A stretch of 64,000 bases of DNA. It comes from Trichobilharzia szidati (lineage: Eukaryota; Platyhelminthes; Trematoda; Strigeidida; Schistosomatidae). The translations under genes and the position numbers were made by a program. Of the stretch, positions 41,198 through 51,961 are shown in pieces; position 1 is the first letter of the stretch, and every line of letters starts with the position of its first letter. Below the pieces are notes generated by a model. The model was not told the DNA's origin, ran no database searches, and saw only the letters and a program-made list of their open reading frames with translations. The stretch is taken from contig OX235279.1 in assembly GCA_944472155.2 (NCBI GenBank), forward strand, positions 173,207,868 to 173,271,867, written 5' to 3'.

Positions 41198-41346
41198 TAT
41201 GATTATGAACAATAAATTTTGTTCGAAAAGTCATCCAGTAAATAATACTGATTCACTGTGTGATATACCTAATAAACAAACTAATATGGAATTACTTACT
41301 ACCACAATGCCCAAGTTTTACACATATATTAATTTAACTATGTCTA

Positions 41347-41699
41347 ACTAATAACAACTCTTAGTCATAAATACAAATGAAACACACTTGTGCATAATTT
41401 TGTAGTCTTTACACTTTACACTAGTTATACGAACAACAACAACAAACGGTTAGTTTTCAGTGTTACACAAGAGTTTACTCGGAGAAAATTGCTGAAAAAT
41501 AAAACAGGCAGATAGATGTTTTCCATTTCAACCAAACGCCAGGCAGCCAAATAGGAAGCAATGCGTTCGTTGGGCATGAGTCTGAAGAAGGAAGCAAACG
41601 CTTGCGGTAATGGGAACAGAATACAATGGAACTGCGACCAATTTAAGCCCTAAATGCCAAAAACAAGCATCAGTCACAGAAATCCAAACGAAGTTGTCT
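41347..41699. other. No recognisable feature
   Basis: Short motif-free frames only. Confidence 0.35.
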
Positions 41700-41985
41700 C
41701 GTTCACTTGTCAATGTAGAATCAATTCATTGAGTGCTTCCGTGTGGTTCAGAGACTTGGTGGGTGCATATCACTGAAACCATTTCCATTAGGCTTCAGAC
41801 TTTCAACAACAACAACTGCCTTTGCTGACTCGATACTGAAGATCAAATGGCCAGCCAGAAAGGATGAGCGACAAAGAACTCTGACAGTGCAGTGAACCAA
41901 CTAAGGAACCTATTACCCAGCATGGATATGCCGAAGGAAATGGAGGTGGACTGGATACACACAGTAAAGAGACCGGCAAACTTGA
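41700..41985 (+). pseudogene. RTE-type LINE fragment
   Basis: Plus-strand frames read 'FADSILKIKWPARKDE' and 'PAWICRRKWRWTGYTQ'. These match 'SCLHSILKIRWPERT' and 'QQICRRKWRCIGNS' at 15.2 kb. It abuts a PLE fragment. Confidence 0.7.
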
Positions 41986-42600
41986 GGAGAATGGAGCTAC
42001 TTTGTCTATTGATAATTTTTAAGGATTTCTCGATTTCCACCTCATGACCCGTGTCGAGGAGATGTGTGGTAATAGCGCTACTATAAGAGTTTGTTCCCTT
42101 GAGACGTAGGCTGTGCCGAAAAGTTCATAGAGCTCCAGTTGTTCTGACTGAATAGCAATATCAGTTATCAGTCTTTCCTTTCCCTGGTAACTGGATGTCT
42201 TTACTGTCACTCTCATCTGATTACGTAATCTTTGTCTTTAACCTCACCCTCTTTTATAATCTGTAATTTTGCTTGCCTCTTGTTTCTATGATTTGAGTTG
42301 AACTCAGTAGATTGTTACCTAATTTATTAGTCACTCTGCATTTAACGCATCTCTCGTCTTTATCACGTAACTGCTTTACCATTGTATGCATACATTTATT
42401 TTGTTTAAACTTGAACTGCCTGTGTAAAAACTATATAAGCTCAATTTTCTGAGCACTGTTCACTAATTGTAGAACTTTCTGTCAACTGACAACATGTAAA
42501 ATTTGCAAGTATATTAAAACTTTTCTGTGCATAAACCTCGTAATTTATTTAGGCTGTAAGCAGGTGATGAGAAGCCAACGAAATAATTAATGATGGTACG
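41986..42600. mobile_element. PLE lineage C-like fragments, opposed orientations
   Basis: On the minus strand 42,070-41,975 reads 'EVEIEKSLKIINRQSSSILL'. About 80 bp further on, the plus strand reads 'VISLSFPW' and a stop, then a long 3' UTR to about 42,600 containing CTGTAAGCAGGTGATGAGAAG, as in the lineage C UTR. This is a further head-to-head arrangement, but the left UTR arm is missing. Confidence 0.6.
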
Positions 42601-43204
42601 TGCGTAAATGATGTTGTGCGTATTGCGTGTTTAGAGGAATACTGTAATAACAATGCTCGAAAACACCTTGAGATCACTTTTATCCTCAACTACAACATCT
42701 TACTTTTCAATATAAATATATATATATATATGCATATATTTCGTACCTGTTAACGCAATGTTCTTCTTGATCCAAATTCCATACTCCCAATATCTCATCA
42801 ATGCCTCATTTGCTGTCTGTATGATTCGCCTTCACTTCTTAACTTCTGCGGACAGTTGACATAAATTCTTTCAGGTTCATTGTTACAGTAATAATTGTTC
42901 TTGTGCAAGTTTGTATTCTGTGTTCTACTCTTTAACGGAAGATAATGCGTGGAATTCCTTTGGTCTTGACTAGGCACATTTGAGATATATGGCCTTTAAG
43001 GGGAAAAGAAAGGATTCAGTTCAGTGCAGTTCAGTGACCAAAGGCATAATTAAGCCGTACACAAAACAAATCTTAGCTTGAAAAACACGTTAGACGCTTT
43101 ACAGTGTTTAGCTAAATGGCAAACCATTCATTTATTGGAATTATAAGTAAAAATCCAAACTGACACATGAGTTACATTCATTAGACAAAAACTGAAAAAT
43201 GGAG
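42601..43204. other. No recognisable gene
   Basis: Contains a TATATATATATATGCATATA run near 42,713-42,735. Confidence 0.35.
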
Positions 43205-43440
43205 GATTTCATCATGAGCTGACATCAGTTGGAGAACCACTGGGAAACCTGGGAGTGCTGGGCAGCTGTTTCGTCCTTGATTGGACTCCTCCCAGTACGC
43301 ACCCACCGGAGTTCGAACCCAAGACCTTCTGGTTACAAGGCAAGCTCGTACACCAACCCAGTAACCAGCCCATGAATTCTAATTTCCACCAATTCACGCA
43401 TGACATAGCGCGACCATTTCGCAATGTCTTCTTCCATGAG
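43205..43440 (-). repeat. SINE1 copy
   Basis: Antisense copy with the tail GATGTCAGCTCATGATGAAA on the left. Its hammerhead module has GTCC/GGAC stem II and GAAAC intact but the core half changed to CTGGGAGGA. The reversed box B is GGGTTCGAACTCC. The head is partly replaced (ACACCAACCCAGTAACCAG). Confidence 0.72.
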
Positions 43441-43639
43441 TTACTGCCTCATTTTCAACCTGCTGTACCCTACTGGTCACAGCTTCCCACTAGAAAAACT
43501 GTAAAAATCACCTTCTTCGTAGCTTTAAGAATTGATGAGGTTTATAAAAGATTAATAATTCTTTTCATTGTCATTTCTGTCTTTCATTCAGTCTGAGTGA
43601 AACACAGAGTTTCAGCGGGGCACATCTCAATTCTTATTC

Positions 43640-44720
43640 ATTCACTGCCATTACTTTCATTTGCTTAATCCGGCACTGCCTTCAGGCTTTCATTTATTCC
43701 TAAAACAATCTTCCTTACGTGACACTCATATTCACGTGAAACTCGTCGTTTCTCATTCGACTCCCATTCTCCCCATTTCTATTCAACTTCATCATAGATG
43801 TACTAATGGACTTAACCCTAACTCACTTCAGCGTCTCAGGGATTGACTTGCTACCAGGGAATAATCCCGTCGACTTAGAATATGCGAACGATATAGTCCT
43901 TCTAGGCGAGGACGCTGGCAAAATGCAGAGTCTTCTGAACACCGAGAGCTGGAATCTACAAATGTTTGGCATGCGATTCGCTCCCGCCAAATGCAAGATG
44001 ATGTTACAGGATTGGACTACACCGACTCCTAGATTAGAAATAGGGAGTGAAGTGGTAGAGCACGTTGACCGCTTCACTTACTTGGGAAGTACCATCAGCC
44101 CCAATGAGTTGATCTCCGGCGAGATCTCAGCACGAATATAGAGGGCTAGTTTCGCATATGCCAGTTTACGCCGTCTCTGGCGTAGACGTGATATCCGACT
44201 ACCGAACAAAGGGCGTGTGTACTGCTCGTCAGTCCGCTCAGTCCTCCTTTATGGCTTGAGAGTGGAAGACATGAAAAGATTAGCTGTCTTTGACCACAGG
44301 TGTCTGCGTTCTATCTCCCGCGTGAAGTAGTATAATAGGGTGAGCAATATTGAGGTAAGACATCGGTCGACTGCTAGGTAAGGAGGGGAAATCAATCGAC
44401 GAAACGGTGAAATTACATCGACTGAGATGGTTAGGACATGTGTTACGTATGCCTAGCAATTCATCGCCTTCCTCAACGGGCAATGTTAGTCAGCTGACAT
44501 AGGGTCAGGATGGAAAAGAGCTAGCTAGCGGCGGTCATACCAAAACATGGCACCAGTCAATGAAATCTACAACAGTTAGTTTAAGCCAACCACGTAGGGA
44601 AGTGTAGACCTCCTAACTCGTTGAGGTCCTCGGAACAGTAAACACCAATGGCTGGAGACAATCAGTGATATGAATCAAAATCCTCGTTCTTAATGGCGCA
44701 GATGCATCCACTCCTTGTGA
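43640..44720 (+). pseudogene. RTE-type LINE reverse transcriptase, C-terminal part
   Basis: The frame reads 'FNFIIDVLMDLTLTHF' and the catalytic region 'LEYANDIVLLGEDAGKM', where the YADD box has D changed to N. Then come 'MRFAPAKCKMMLQDW', 'VEHVDRFTYLGSTISPNE' and, after a stop, 'LRRLWRRRDIRLPNKGRVY', 'SVLLYGLRVED', 'FDHRCLRSISR', 'TKTWHQSMKS' and 'RRCIHSL'-like final residues. This is a different and better-kept RTE lineage than the one at 15 kb. Several stops follow 44,141. Loss of the catalytic aspartate alone would inactivate it. Confidence 0.85.
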
Positions 44721-45750
44721 CTTATGATTTCCAATAAACCTATATTGTTCTTCGTTATTACTATTCCTTTGTCTCACACCTCTGTTTACTGTCTATATTA
44801 TGCATTTCTTCTACTTTCTTCTCTTGCTTTGTGTGCTACATGGAGGGAGTGTGGCAACTTGAACTGCCGCACATCGGTGCAAAGTTCTATGTCGAAAACA
44901 GACAGACGTTCGACTCCCATTCGGCGACCTGGAGAGTGAATTCGTTTGAATGTCTTCTCAACGTATGTCTAACTCATCTTCATTTCACTTTGAGTATTTG
45001 TTAGCTGGTACGTTGATCACCAGAGTTGCTTGATATTTATCCTTTCTGGACACCGATCTGATCATCAGTATGGAGACAGTGAAGGATTAAATATATACTG
45101 GTGGAATTAGACAGTAACATGTTGGAAAGCTTTTAGTGACGCAAACTCGGATAATAAACAGCTGTCCAGTGTACTTCCAGTGTTTCTCCAACTGATGTTA
45201 ATTCGTTATCAAAGCTGAAACCAATCAAATTCCTGCAAATCACTAACTAGAAATACTTTCCCGCCTCCCCCCCCCAAAAACAGTATCTCCTTAATAAGTC
45301 ATAACAGGAACTATGCAAGCATATTAAACTCTGTTAGCCTTATGATATCAGAAGTAAGTCCATTGAACACAAAAAAATAAAACAATTCATCATGTTAGTT
45401 ATGCAAGCAAATGATGAGTTAATTAAAGCGCATACACACACACACATTAAATGCTTCACATCAAATTATTTGCTAATTTATGAACACTAAACAAAAATGT
45501 ACAAAAACTACTTTTAAAATAAGCACAAACTAACAAAACTAAGATATTAGCAGAATAAGCTGATTTGTAATCATTTCATATTATCGATTTCTGAATACAA
45601 CCATTAAAAAGATGTTGTCATTCAGTCTACGTACGTATAGGAAACCTTTTTCTTAAGTTACTTGCAAAGGCGACGTGGTGTCGTTTAACAGAAGACTTCA
45701 AAAATAGTAAACAGATTGTGTGCTCATAAGTAACACCTGTATGACTTAAG
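44721..45750. other. RTE 3' sequence, SINE1 tail fragment and unassigned DNA
   Basis: 44,724-44,940 continues smoothly from the RTE and may be its 3' end. CAGCTGTCCAGTGTACTTCC to GTTAATTCGTTATCAAAGCT at 45,160-45,235 is a SINE1 tail (plus). Runs of CCCCCCCAAAAA (45,270) and CACACACA (45,433) are present. Confidence 0.4.
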
Positions 45751-45756
45751 AACACA

Positions 45757-46810
45757 ATGTCCAAAATTGAAGAAAAAAGTCCGTTAGGGCCCCTTTTAGC
45801 AGATATTTATATGTCGTACACTGAGAATTTATCGGAGGATTTAATCGAAAATGTGCCGCTTTATAGAAGGTATGTAGATGATATTGTAATCATAAGTGAT
45901 AAGTCTTGTTCTGCCACCTCAATTTTAAATCGAATGAATGAAATTCAGAATAGCATACCACTTACATTTGCAGAAGAGGAATATAATTGTTTATCTTTCC
46001 TAGACATATTGTTTAGTCGACGGCTTGATCTATTTATAGAAAACCTACCTGGACCGGAGAGAGTCTTAATTACCACAGTTTCTGTCCTGTTCAGTACAAA
46101 AGAGCCTTAGTAAGGTGCCTTTCCAGTAGAATCCAACGAATATGCACTGAAGACGGACACACTTGGTGAAGAAGAAAGAAAGTTGACTCAAGCTCTGGTT
46201 GATAACAATTATCCAGACAAGTTCATCAGGAGATATAAAGTAGTCAGAACACCAAGACCCACTCTCCAACTCGCCCCTAAGAAAGACGTGTACATCAAGC
46301 TACCCTATATGGGGCATCATAGCAGCTTGATAACTAGACAAAGACTGAACGCTGCTGTTAAAAAGACTTTTTATGCAGCTAATATCATAATAATTGAGAA
46401 TGTGAAGCCAATTTATCTATGTAAGCCCTTTGAACATGCGAAAAATGATGTCACATCCTACTGTATTTACCAATTTGAATGTACGTGTGGACACACATAC
46501 ATAGGGAGGACTCATCGACATCTACGAGTAAGGGCTGGCTTCACAGCATATTCTTAAATGGCTTCAGAAACTAACAGCATCCCCTGAACCCATTAATGGT
46601 AAGAACAGGCGACAACCTAGCTCTTCTATTGCGAAACATATTATAGAGACAGAAAATAAAATTGACGTTAACACATCTTTTAAACCTATCTATAAAACGT
46701 GTTTGGGGTGTATCCTAAAGTTTGTGGAAGCCCTAGGTGGCAATTAGAAAGTTTAAACCACCTTTATGCGTTCAAAGCAACAATTCGTCATCACATTAAA
46801 CCTTCCTTGG
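45757..46810 (+). pseudogene. PLE lineage F RT end plus GIY-YIG
   Basis: It starts at RT motif B 'SPLGPLLADIYMSYTEN', then the catalytic box 'YRRYVDDIVIISDKS' and 'LTFAEEEYNCLSFLDIL'. A frameshift near 46,050 is followed by a second frame (46,150-46,557): 'VDNNYPDKFIRRYK', 'YIKLPYMGHHSSLITRQR' and the nuclease 'CIYQFECTCGHTYIGRTHRH'. The YIG box, paired cysteines and arginine are intact. Another frameshift at about 46,550 is followed by 'SSSIAKHIIETENKIDV', 'ILKFVEALGG' and 'LPW'. Motif A and the N-terminus are absent. Confidence 0.85.
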
Positions 46811-47050
46811 TAAATTTTGTTTTGATACCATAGCAGATGTACTATTACTTTTGTTATTTGGTTTAGTGGTCTTCATTGTTACTTTGACCTTGAATATGTC
46901 CTTTCAACTTGACCTAAGTAGTCTATTTTCTCACCTCTTACCTCTTTATTAATTTCATATATATTCCTATGACAAGTCCGTGTGTGATCAGATTGTTCGA
47001 AATGTGTTGCGTAAATACATTACACGATTCAGACAAATTAAGTCTTCCTT
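46811..47050. other. Probable PLE F 3' UTR
   Basis: It follows the nuclease stop and is AT-rich. No other signal was seen. Confidence 0.35.
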
Positions 47051-47285
47051 ATTTTTTTTATTCCTTAACGTTCCCAGTGGAACATAGGGCTTCAAGCTAG
47101 AGGCTTGAAGTTTCTGTAGCAGTGTTTATTTTTACAGGATGAGGTTGCTAGCCTCATGCCCAACCTTTCCCCTTTACTAGCTTTATTTCTCGCTTAGCGA
47201 GGTAAAGGAGTGAGTCGGCCGGGGATCGAACCCAGGACCATGTGCATGGTCGGCGAGCATCCTAACCGCTATGCCACCGACGCGA
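47051..47285 (-). repeat. SINE2 copy, well preserved
   Basis: Reverse poly-A ATTTTTTTTATTCC at the left. The minus-strand head is GCGTCGGTGGCATAGCGG with box B GGGTTCGATCCCC. Full-length (about 235 bp) and nearly the same as the 7.52 kb copy. Confidence 0.83.
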
Positions 47286-47387
47286 ACTAATTGTTTTAAA
47301 GAAAAACTGTTTGGATGCATTGAAAAAGTAGTCCTGTAAAAAAGATAAGGGGTAAGTAAGTCAGTGATAAGTAACTAATAACCTGCG

Positions 47388-47735
47388 TTACAAAATGGTA
47401 AGCCCAATACATACAATAGGAACAGAAAGAAGAAAATATATTATGCCTTTATTTTGAAGACATCCAGATGAAACATTCAGTAATGAAATAAAATGAGTGG
47501 CTGAAAAGAAAAATCCAGCTATCAGAGCAAAGATTGGCTGATGGCTGCTTCTTTCCGAACATCCGTGAACTAAGGGTTTTAATCGCTTGATGGTGATTGT
47601 CCCGGCAAACTTGTGAAGATTTGAATTATGTTGTCTATCGACAATTTTAAAGAATTTCAAGATGTCCACTTCGCGACCTGTATCAAAAAGATGCTTGGCA
47701 ATAACACTGTTGAAACTCTTGTTGCCTATGCTTTA
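47388..47735 (-). pseudogene. PLE GIY-YIG C-terminal fragment (lineage C-like)
   Basis: On the minus strand 'NKSFNSVIAKHLFDTGREVD', then 'ILKFFKIVDRQHNSNLHKF' and 'AGTITIKRLKP', matching 'FKIINKQKSSILLKFAEAIS' elsewhere. A frameshift follows the proline. The YIG part is absent. Confidence 0.75.
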
Positions 47736-47989
47736 TAAGCGACAATTCTGAAGACACTTTGTTCATTACTTTTGAAGTCTCCTGTTTGGCGACATCATGT
47801 CACCTTGGAAAGTACTTTAAAAATATTTGCCCGTACACTCGTACTGAATCTTCTTAAAGACTGGCATAAGTTTGTTGACAATAAAGCGACAAAATTAAAT
47901 GATGAAATCCTGTTAATCTGCAGAAATTGTTGTTGTTGTTATTTGCTCCTAACTTTGCTGAAGAAAAAGTCAGTAGAGGTGAGTAAGCC
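47736..47989. other. No recognised gene
   Basis: A plus-strand frame from 47,772 runs about 70 codons before entering the antisense RTE. It has no known motif. Confidence 0.3.
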
Positions 47990-48430
47990 TAACAAAACTG
48001 AATTCCTTATTATTATTCTCCTTGAGTTTCGAATGGGAGAAAGGGCTCCAGCAGCACATATTCACTTCACCTTGCCTCCACGACTGTCCATTTGCTTCTC
48101 ATTCATGTCACTTCGGAGACCGAGCGCGTCGTTTCCCATCCTCTCTCTACTCGACGACCTGTCGTGCGATATCATTCAGTGGTCTCCCCAGGGTATGAAA
48201 GTTCCATCTCCAGATCCCTATGCATGTATATTTGTTGGCCAATAGATCTCTGGTTGCTCAGTTGCCAGAGTTTCTTGTTGCTAATCCTTTGTCGCCATCT
48301 GAAGGGAAGACAGCAGATTTTCCCGACCGATTTCAGAGTAATGAAAGTCCATCTTGCCTTTCCGCTCCTAATCGACTCTGACATCCTTATCTATATCACC
48401 GTGGTGAGAGCTGTCTGTTAGCCAAAATCG
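47990..48430 (-). pseudogene. RTE-type LINE 3' fragment
   Basis: On the minus strand 'KMDFHYSEIGRENLLSSLQM', 'QRSIGQQIYMHRDLEMELS', 'YPGETTE' and 'VERGWETTRSVSEVT'. This follows the order of the 15.2-15.5 kb copy ('TQQICRRKWRCIGNSLRRP', then 'PKGKRRAG'). Strongly diverged, with stops. Confidence 0.55.
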
Positions 48431-48984
48431 GTAGACAGCAATTTACGTCAGTGTTTGTGTCCCATATCTTGGTCATGAGAAAAAAACAAGAACAAAGACT
48501 AACTCAACAAACAATCACAGCAGACTTTGCGTTGGCGGATACGATTAGCAGATATATATGGTCTGACCTTCAAAGAAACGGCCACAAAGAGATGACAGAA
48601 TAACTTCCAGTGAGAAAACGACCAATCAGAAGACGCTGTTTCTCTGCTAATAACAACGAATAATAATATACATAGAAATATATAAATATCTCTTGATTTT
48701 CTCAATAAACGATCTGTTGCCTAGCCCATGTCTTCTGTCGTTACACCACCTGTAGTTGAGCTAATGCTGTGGAGTTAAGCGAAAGAGATGACTTCCTTTA
48801 AATTTCTACTATTCATAGTGATTGGTGTTTGTTGTCACCGGTTACGTATCTTCAGCACTTGTCTCCTCTTTGTCCACATGAAGTCTTATCTTTGCTTAAT
48901 ATTCTGCCAACTTGGTTATTTTCACCTGTAGGTCTTCAAGTTTATTTGACACTAGACATAAATAATCTGCAAGGTTCACATCTG
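48431..48984. other. No recognisable gene
   Basis: Short motif-free frames. TTTTGGCTAAC and other short words only. Confidence 0.3.
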
Positions 48985-49200
48985 ATGATATTAGATGGTT
49001 AGAGGCAATCGGCAGGAAGCCTTACCTGACCTAGGTTTCGTGCTAGTTGGCACTCACCAGTCAGCAAGGCGTATCTGCAACCTTGAAGGAACTCATCTCT
49101 CTTCTGAGATTCAAACCCACTTCACCCAGTTCTGCAGTCAAATCAATGTGCACTGTGATGGCGAGCTACCTAGAATGGTGGCCACATTGCAGACCTGACT
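48985..49200 (-). repeat. SINE3 copy
   Basis: GGTTAGAGGCAATCGGCAGG, TTTCGTGCTAGTTGGCACTC and GAGATTCAAACCC (a reversed box B with one change) match the 16.42 kb copy in order. No duplication was found at its ends. Confidence 0.6.
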
Positions 49201-49336
49201 GATAGAATTCAGTCTGCACCAAAGAAAGGACTAGACACGTGGCACTAGTTACTAGTGTCCAATCAAAGGTTCATATCTTCTAGTGTCTAGTCGTCGGTCC
49301 GAAGTATGCCTCCATACTGAATACGTACAGGCTTTG

Positions 49337-49338
<2 letters not shown>

Positions 49339-49372
<34 letters not shown>
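49339..49372. repeat. (TA)n microsatellite
   Basis: About 16 perfect AT units, seen directly. Confidence 0.95.
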
Positions 49373-49375
<3 letters not shown>

Positions 49376-50889
49376 AGCACAACTAAGCTAGCCAGGCAAT
49401 CTATGTTAGCTTCAAGGTATCACTCAAAAACTTACCATATTTATGATTAGTGGATGGAAAATAATCACCTTATCAATAAACTGTCTGTATTGATTGCAGA
49501 AAGATGAAAAAAGGGAAACCAAATTAATAGATTAGGTAAAATGTTGCTATAAACTGTGATCCAAACTGTCAAATCAACAGACTTGTGCCATAAAACTAAT
49601 TACTTGATGGTAAGTGACATACATTTTACAACTCGGCTCAAGTGACTGTAAAATCTAATTTCAGTAAAACACTTCCCCAGACGGCTGAAAATCGAAACCG
49701 AATCTGCCACAAGGCTGCTTGGAGTTCTGTCACTGAACCACAGACGGAGATTTACTTGCATAATGAGAAAATGTATTACACTATCATACTTCATAAATTA
49801 TTTACTGAAAATAGCCTCGTTTTTAAAACTCTAAATGACTGAAAAATCTATACTTTATGAATGCGAAAACTTAAAGCGTGGCAGGGTGAGTTATCAGTTT
49901 GTAATGCTGAGGGCTAAGATAGGCATGTGGCAGTAAACAGTCCCTCCAAAATTATTAGCCTACAGCTTTCATTATCACTCTGTGCTAGCTGACCTTCACT
50001 GTTTAAGTCGGCTGGTTAAGACGAAGCTATGTGTTCTGGTGATCATGCCATTTTGGCAAGCTGTCGTTTTGCGATGTCCGGCCGATTATGCCCGTTCTCT
50101 GGTTAACTAAGCACACACACACAGAAACATCATTGCCATACATATCTGATCCCGAAATATATTTGGTATTTTGGACGATCAAACTGTTGCTCTGATTAGA
50201 CTTTCTCTATGTTTTCTGGTTTATGTAGAACAAATACATTAGCTGTTGGAGGATATATATACGCTGATTACTATACAATTGTTCCCTGAGTACTCCTTGA
50301 TATCCTTCATCTCACAAAGATATCATAAATACCTTAATTCTTCCTGAGTCTACAAAAACCCATAAAGTGAGTAGAAGAATAGCGCAGTCGATAACCACAC
50401 TTTGAAACGAAAGATCCTGAGGGAAATTCAGAACTAATGAGCACTCTTCATGCTACTAAACATACACTAGGAAAACCAGTAGTTCTAGTCCATTTGGAAT
50501 TCATTAAAAAGCACTGTTCATCGATAGGATAATCAGAGAAAAATTGAATATGAAGTCGACTTTAGTGGGAATATGTATCCTTCATATTAATAGATCACAA
50601 TTGTAATTCTGTATGGATTTATGAGAATGAAACTACATTCAAAGATTATGTATCCATTTATTGGTTTTCAGTGGCGACACACAGTTACTTTTTTTGGAAA
50701 ATTATCCACCACTAAGTTGACATCTACGTGAAGAAAGATCTGGCATTCTTCAGTCAGTTGATTACCCGAGCAGTGTATTATATTATTTTAACCTGTCAGA
50801 CGCAATCAAAATTTGGAATCAGCCATCCTGTTGCAATTCTATGAAACAATTAATAGATAACTTTTCATCATGCTTTTTAGACGTTCGAA
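49373..50889. other. No recognisable gene
   Basis: No PLE, RTE or SINE motif was found. A plus-strand frame at 49,642-49,842 shows no domain. It might include the upstream part of the CR1-like fragment that starts near 50.9 kb. Confidence 0.35.
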
Positions 50890-51328
50890 TGGATGAAATA
50901 AAAGCTTTGAGCAGCCCTATGTCTTATGATAGACTTTCACAATAGTTTTTCCGGACGGCCTGCTCAACCGTATCAATGAATTCCTTGTAAGTAGGACAGA
51001 AATTGTCAGGGTAAATTCGAGTTTCTTGAACAACGGTACGCAGTTTTGTACCATACTTACACCCCCTTATTTATCTTGTGTATCAAAGAAACTACCTGGG
51101 CTCAACAAATTTCCAGTGATCCTCTATGCAGAAGACTTAAACATTTTGGAGCTGGCCGAATGGTAACAGCAATACTCTTGCGTCACAAACAGGTATCAAC
51201 AATCTTTTAGGTCGGTCCTCATTAGTATAGCGAAGTGTATAACCATTATCATTAGGAGTGCAAGCACTAGTACATATGATATAGATGAAAAACTACCTCC
51301 TTCAGTCCAAACGCATGAATCTCAGTGT
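50890..51328 (+). pseudogene. CR1-type RT fragment, left of insertion
   Basis: Frames read 'LTPLFILCIKET' (the block after motif B) and 'FPVILYAEDLNILELAEW' (the YADD box as YAED, so the second catalytic aspartate is altered). The text 'SKRMNLSVILSDDLTNRV' is restored when the 633 bp insert is skipped. Several frameshifts. Confidence 0.65.
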
Positions 51329-51961
51329 ACTTTATTTTACTTTACTTCGGCTATCTCCTAAGGGAGCATGAGCCAGCTTCATGAACATCTCGAATCATCG
51401 CTGCCCAGGCGCGGCGATCTGATGCAAGAGATTTCATGAAGTTTCATGGGAATTTGGTACGAGTGATGTCCCCAGAATCGCTCGGCCTTTTGTTTAAGAG
51501 TGCAACTCTAGCCTTTACACAACCAAGTGTGACCTACAAGGCAGTAGGAGTGGAGTAGGGAGTCCACTATCCATTGTCAGCCGGTGACCGGAGTTCGGTT
51601 CATACGCCTTTTTGAATGGGGCCAGACATCCAGGACATCCAACAAGCCCTTTGTCCATACGTCTGCCGGTGAGCTCCAGTGAGCTTCATACGCCAGTCGT
51701 TGGAGGTTTGGAATCAGGGTTTAGCCATCTCCCCTAGACTGTCACCCAATGGACAGTCAACCTGGTGAAGAGCGCCGGGCATCCGCTTTCGCCCTCTCAC
51801 TTTGGTGAAAAGCACCTCCGCCACGTGAAGGCAGTGAGTAGGACTTCCTCAGGAGAGGCTATGTAAGACGCCCGGTCATATGGGAGCATTTCAAGAGGTG
51901 TTCGGAGGGGTGGCCAACCCGCAGCGCAAGGCACCCACCCCCGACCATCCTGAGGCTTTGG
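51329..51961 (-). mobile_element. 633 bp LINE-derived insertion with 10 bp duplication
   Basis: Flanked by ATCTCAGTGT (51,319-51,328 and 51,962-51,971). It is clearly GC-richer than its surroundings. On the minus strand it ends in AGTAAAGTAAAATAAAGT, a simple A-rich 3' tail. Just before that it reads 'ASDRRAWAAMIRDVHEAGS', the kind of C-terminus found in LINE ORF2 proteins. The upstream 500 bp have no continuous frame. It is a 5'-truncated or rearranged LINE of a lineage not otherwise seen here. Confidence 0.8.

Larger units (their letters stand above)
40434..41333. mobile_element. Near-perfect palindromic PLE lineage A unit with 13 bp duplication
   Basis: The arms of about 420 bp are centred at about 40,860. 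They are so similar that the same 68-codon frames occur on both strands (for example 40,523-40,729 minus and 40,991-41,197 plus). Each arm is a lineage A C-terminal coding part plus 3' end facing outward. Flanks TTAACTATGTCTA (40,421-40,433 and 41,334-41,346) form a perfect 13 bp duplication. The right arm has about 45 extra bases with CCACAATGCCCAAG, the full PLE tip. The near identity of the arms points to recent insertion. Confidence 0.92.

Noticed and set aside
40434..41333. Assembly artefact (false palindrome)
   Set aside because: This cannot be fully excluded. However, the flanking 13 bp duplication lies outside the palindrome, the right arm is longer than the left, and similar units from other lineages have different centres and duplications.
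47772..48245. 157-codon plus-strand reading frame as a gene
   Set aside because: Its second half lies antisense to RTE sequence and its first half has no motif or splice context.
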